DNA of 13,312 nt from CAZWUK01 sp964636685. Lineage in GTDB: Bacteria > Bacillota > Clostridia > Christensenellales > CAG-138. Positions within the stretch are counted from its first letter, which is position 1, and each line of letters opens with the position of its first letter. The translations under genes and the position numbers were made by a program. The DNA lies in contig CAZWUK010000060.1 in assembly GCA_964636685.1 (NCBI GenBank), positions 1 through 13,312 of the forward strand, given 5' to 3'. The notes under the pieces are model-generated. The model saw nothing but the letters and a program-made list of their open reading frames with translations, made no database searches and was not told the DNA's origin. Positions 13,270 to 13,312 of this stretch are shown here, in pieces.

Positions 13270-13312
13270 GAAGATTCGAACTTCCGGCCTCTTGAACCCC
13301 ATTCAAGCACGC
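13258..13312 (-). tRNA. tRNA-Pro (anticodon GGG), 5' part beyond the window
   Basis: Reading the minus strand, the anticodon arm is CTTGA-ATGGGGT-TCAAG (13307-13291) with anticodon GGG at 13300-13298. A 5-base variable loop AGGCC follows, then the T arm GGAAG-TTCGAAT-CTTCT. The 3' acceptor strand CACCCAG, discriminator A and an encoded CCA come last. The final G implies a C1-G72 pair, and with A73 this agrees with bacterial proline tRNA identity. It decodes CCC and CCU. The D arm and 5' acceptor strand lie beyond the right edge. Confidence 0.93.

Overview
The window looks like a chromosomal segment from an anaerobic Firmicute of the Clostridia type with moderate GC (roughly low-to-mid 50s percent by eye). 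The reasons are the compact argC-J-B-D-F order, strong GGAGG-type ribosome binding sites, a lipoprotein-anchored CUT1 sugar ABC transporter with no ATPase gene of its own, and a LacI-family regulator with an AAACGTTT-type operator. Assignment below class level is not supportable from sequence alone.

Region 1 (1-5118, + strand) is an arginine biosynthesis operon: argC (5' end cut off by the window), argJ, argB, argD and argF. The genes are packed tightly, with ribosome binding sites often overlapping the previous stop codon, and end in a strong intrinsic terminator. Together they take N-acetylglutamate through the acetylated intermediates to ornithine and citrulline, with ArgJ recycling the acetyl group. 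No carAB genes lie between argD and argF.

Region 2 (5119-5666) holds a small free-standing gene for a 91-residue zinc-ribbon/coiled-coil protein of unknown role, with its own likely promoter and a UUCG-loop terminator. A second hairpin terminator serves the operon converging from the right.

Region 3 (5665-12990, - strand) is a sugar or glycoside uptake and catabolism cluster. In transcription order it encodes a LacI-family repressor, a lipoprotein solute-binding protein, two CUT1 permeases, a UlaG-like metallo-beta-lactamase-fold hydrolase, a family 4 glycosidase (6-phospho-beta-glucosidase-like) and a PfkB-family sugar kinase. A perfect 20-bp palindrome sits just upstream of the binding-protein gene, and a diverged copy sits between the -35 and -10 of the repressor's own promoter. 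This suggests one regulon with autoregulation. A 12-bp perfect hairpin between the binding-protein gene and the first permease gene probably sets unequal expression. The biochemically interesting point is the pairing of a GH4 enzyme of the phospho-glycosidase type with an ABC importer, which does not phosphorylate its cargo, and a dedicated kinase. The kinase may supply the phosphate that a PTS would normally add.

Region 4 (13018-13312) contains a degraded fragment of a phage head-morphogenesis gene (SPP1 gp7 / Mu gpF type) next to a tRNA-Pro(GGG) gene that runs off the right edge. The fragment is probably the scar of an element once located at this tRNA.
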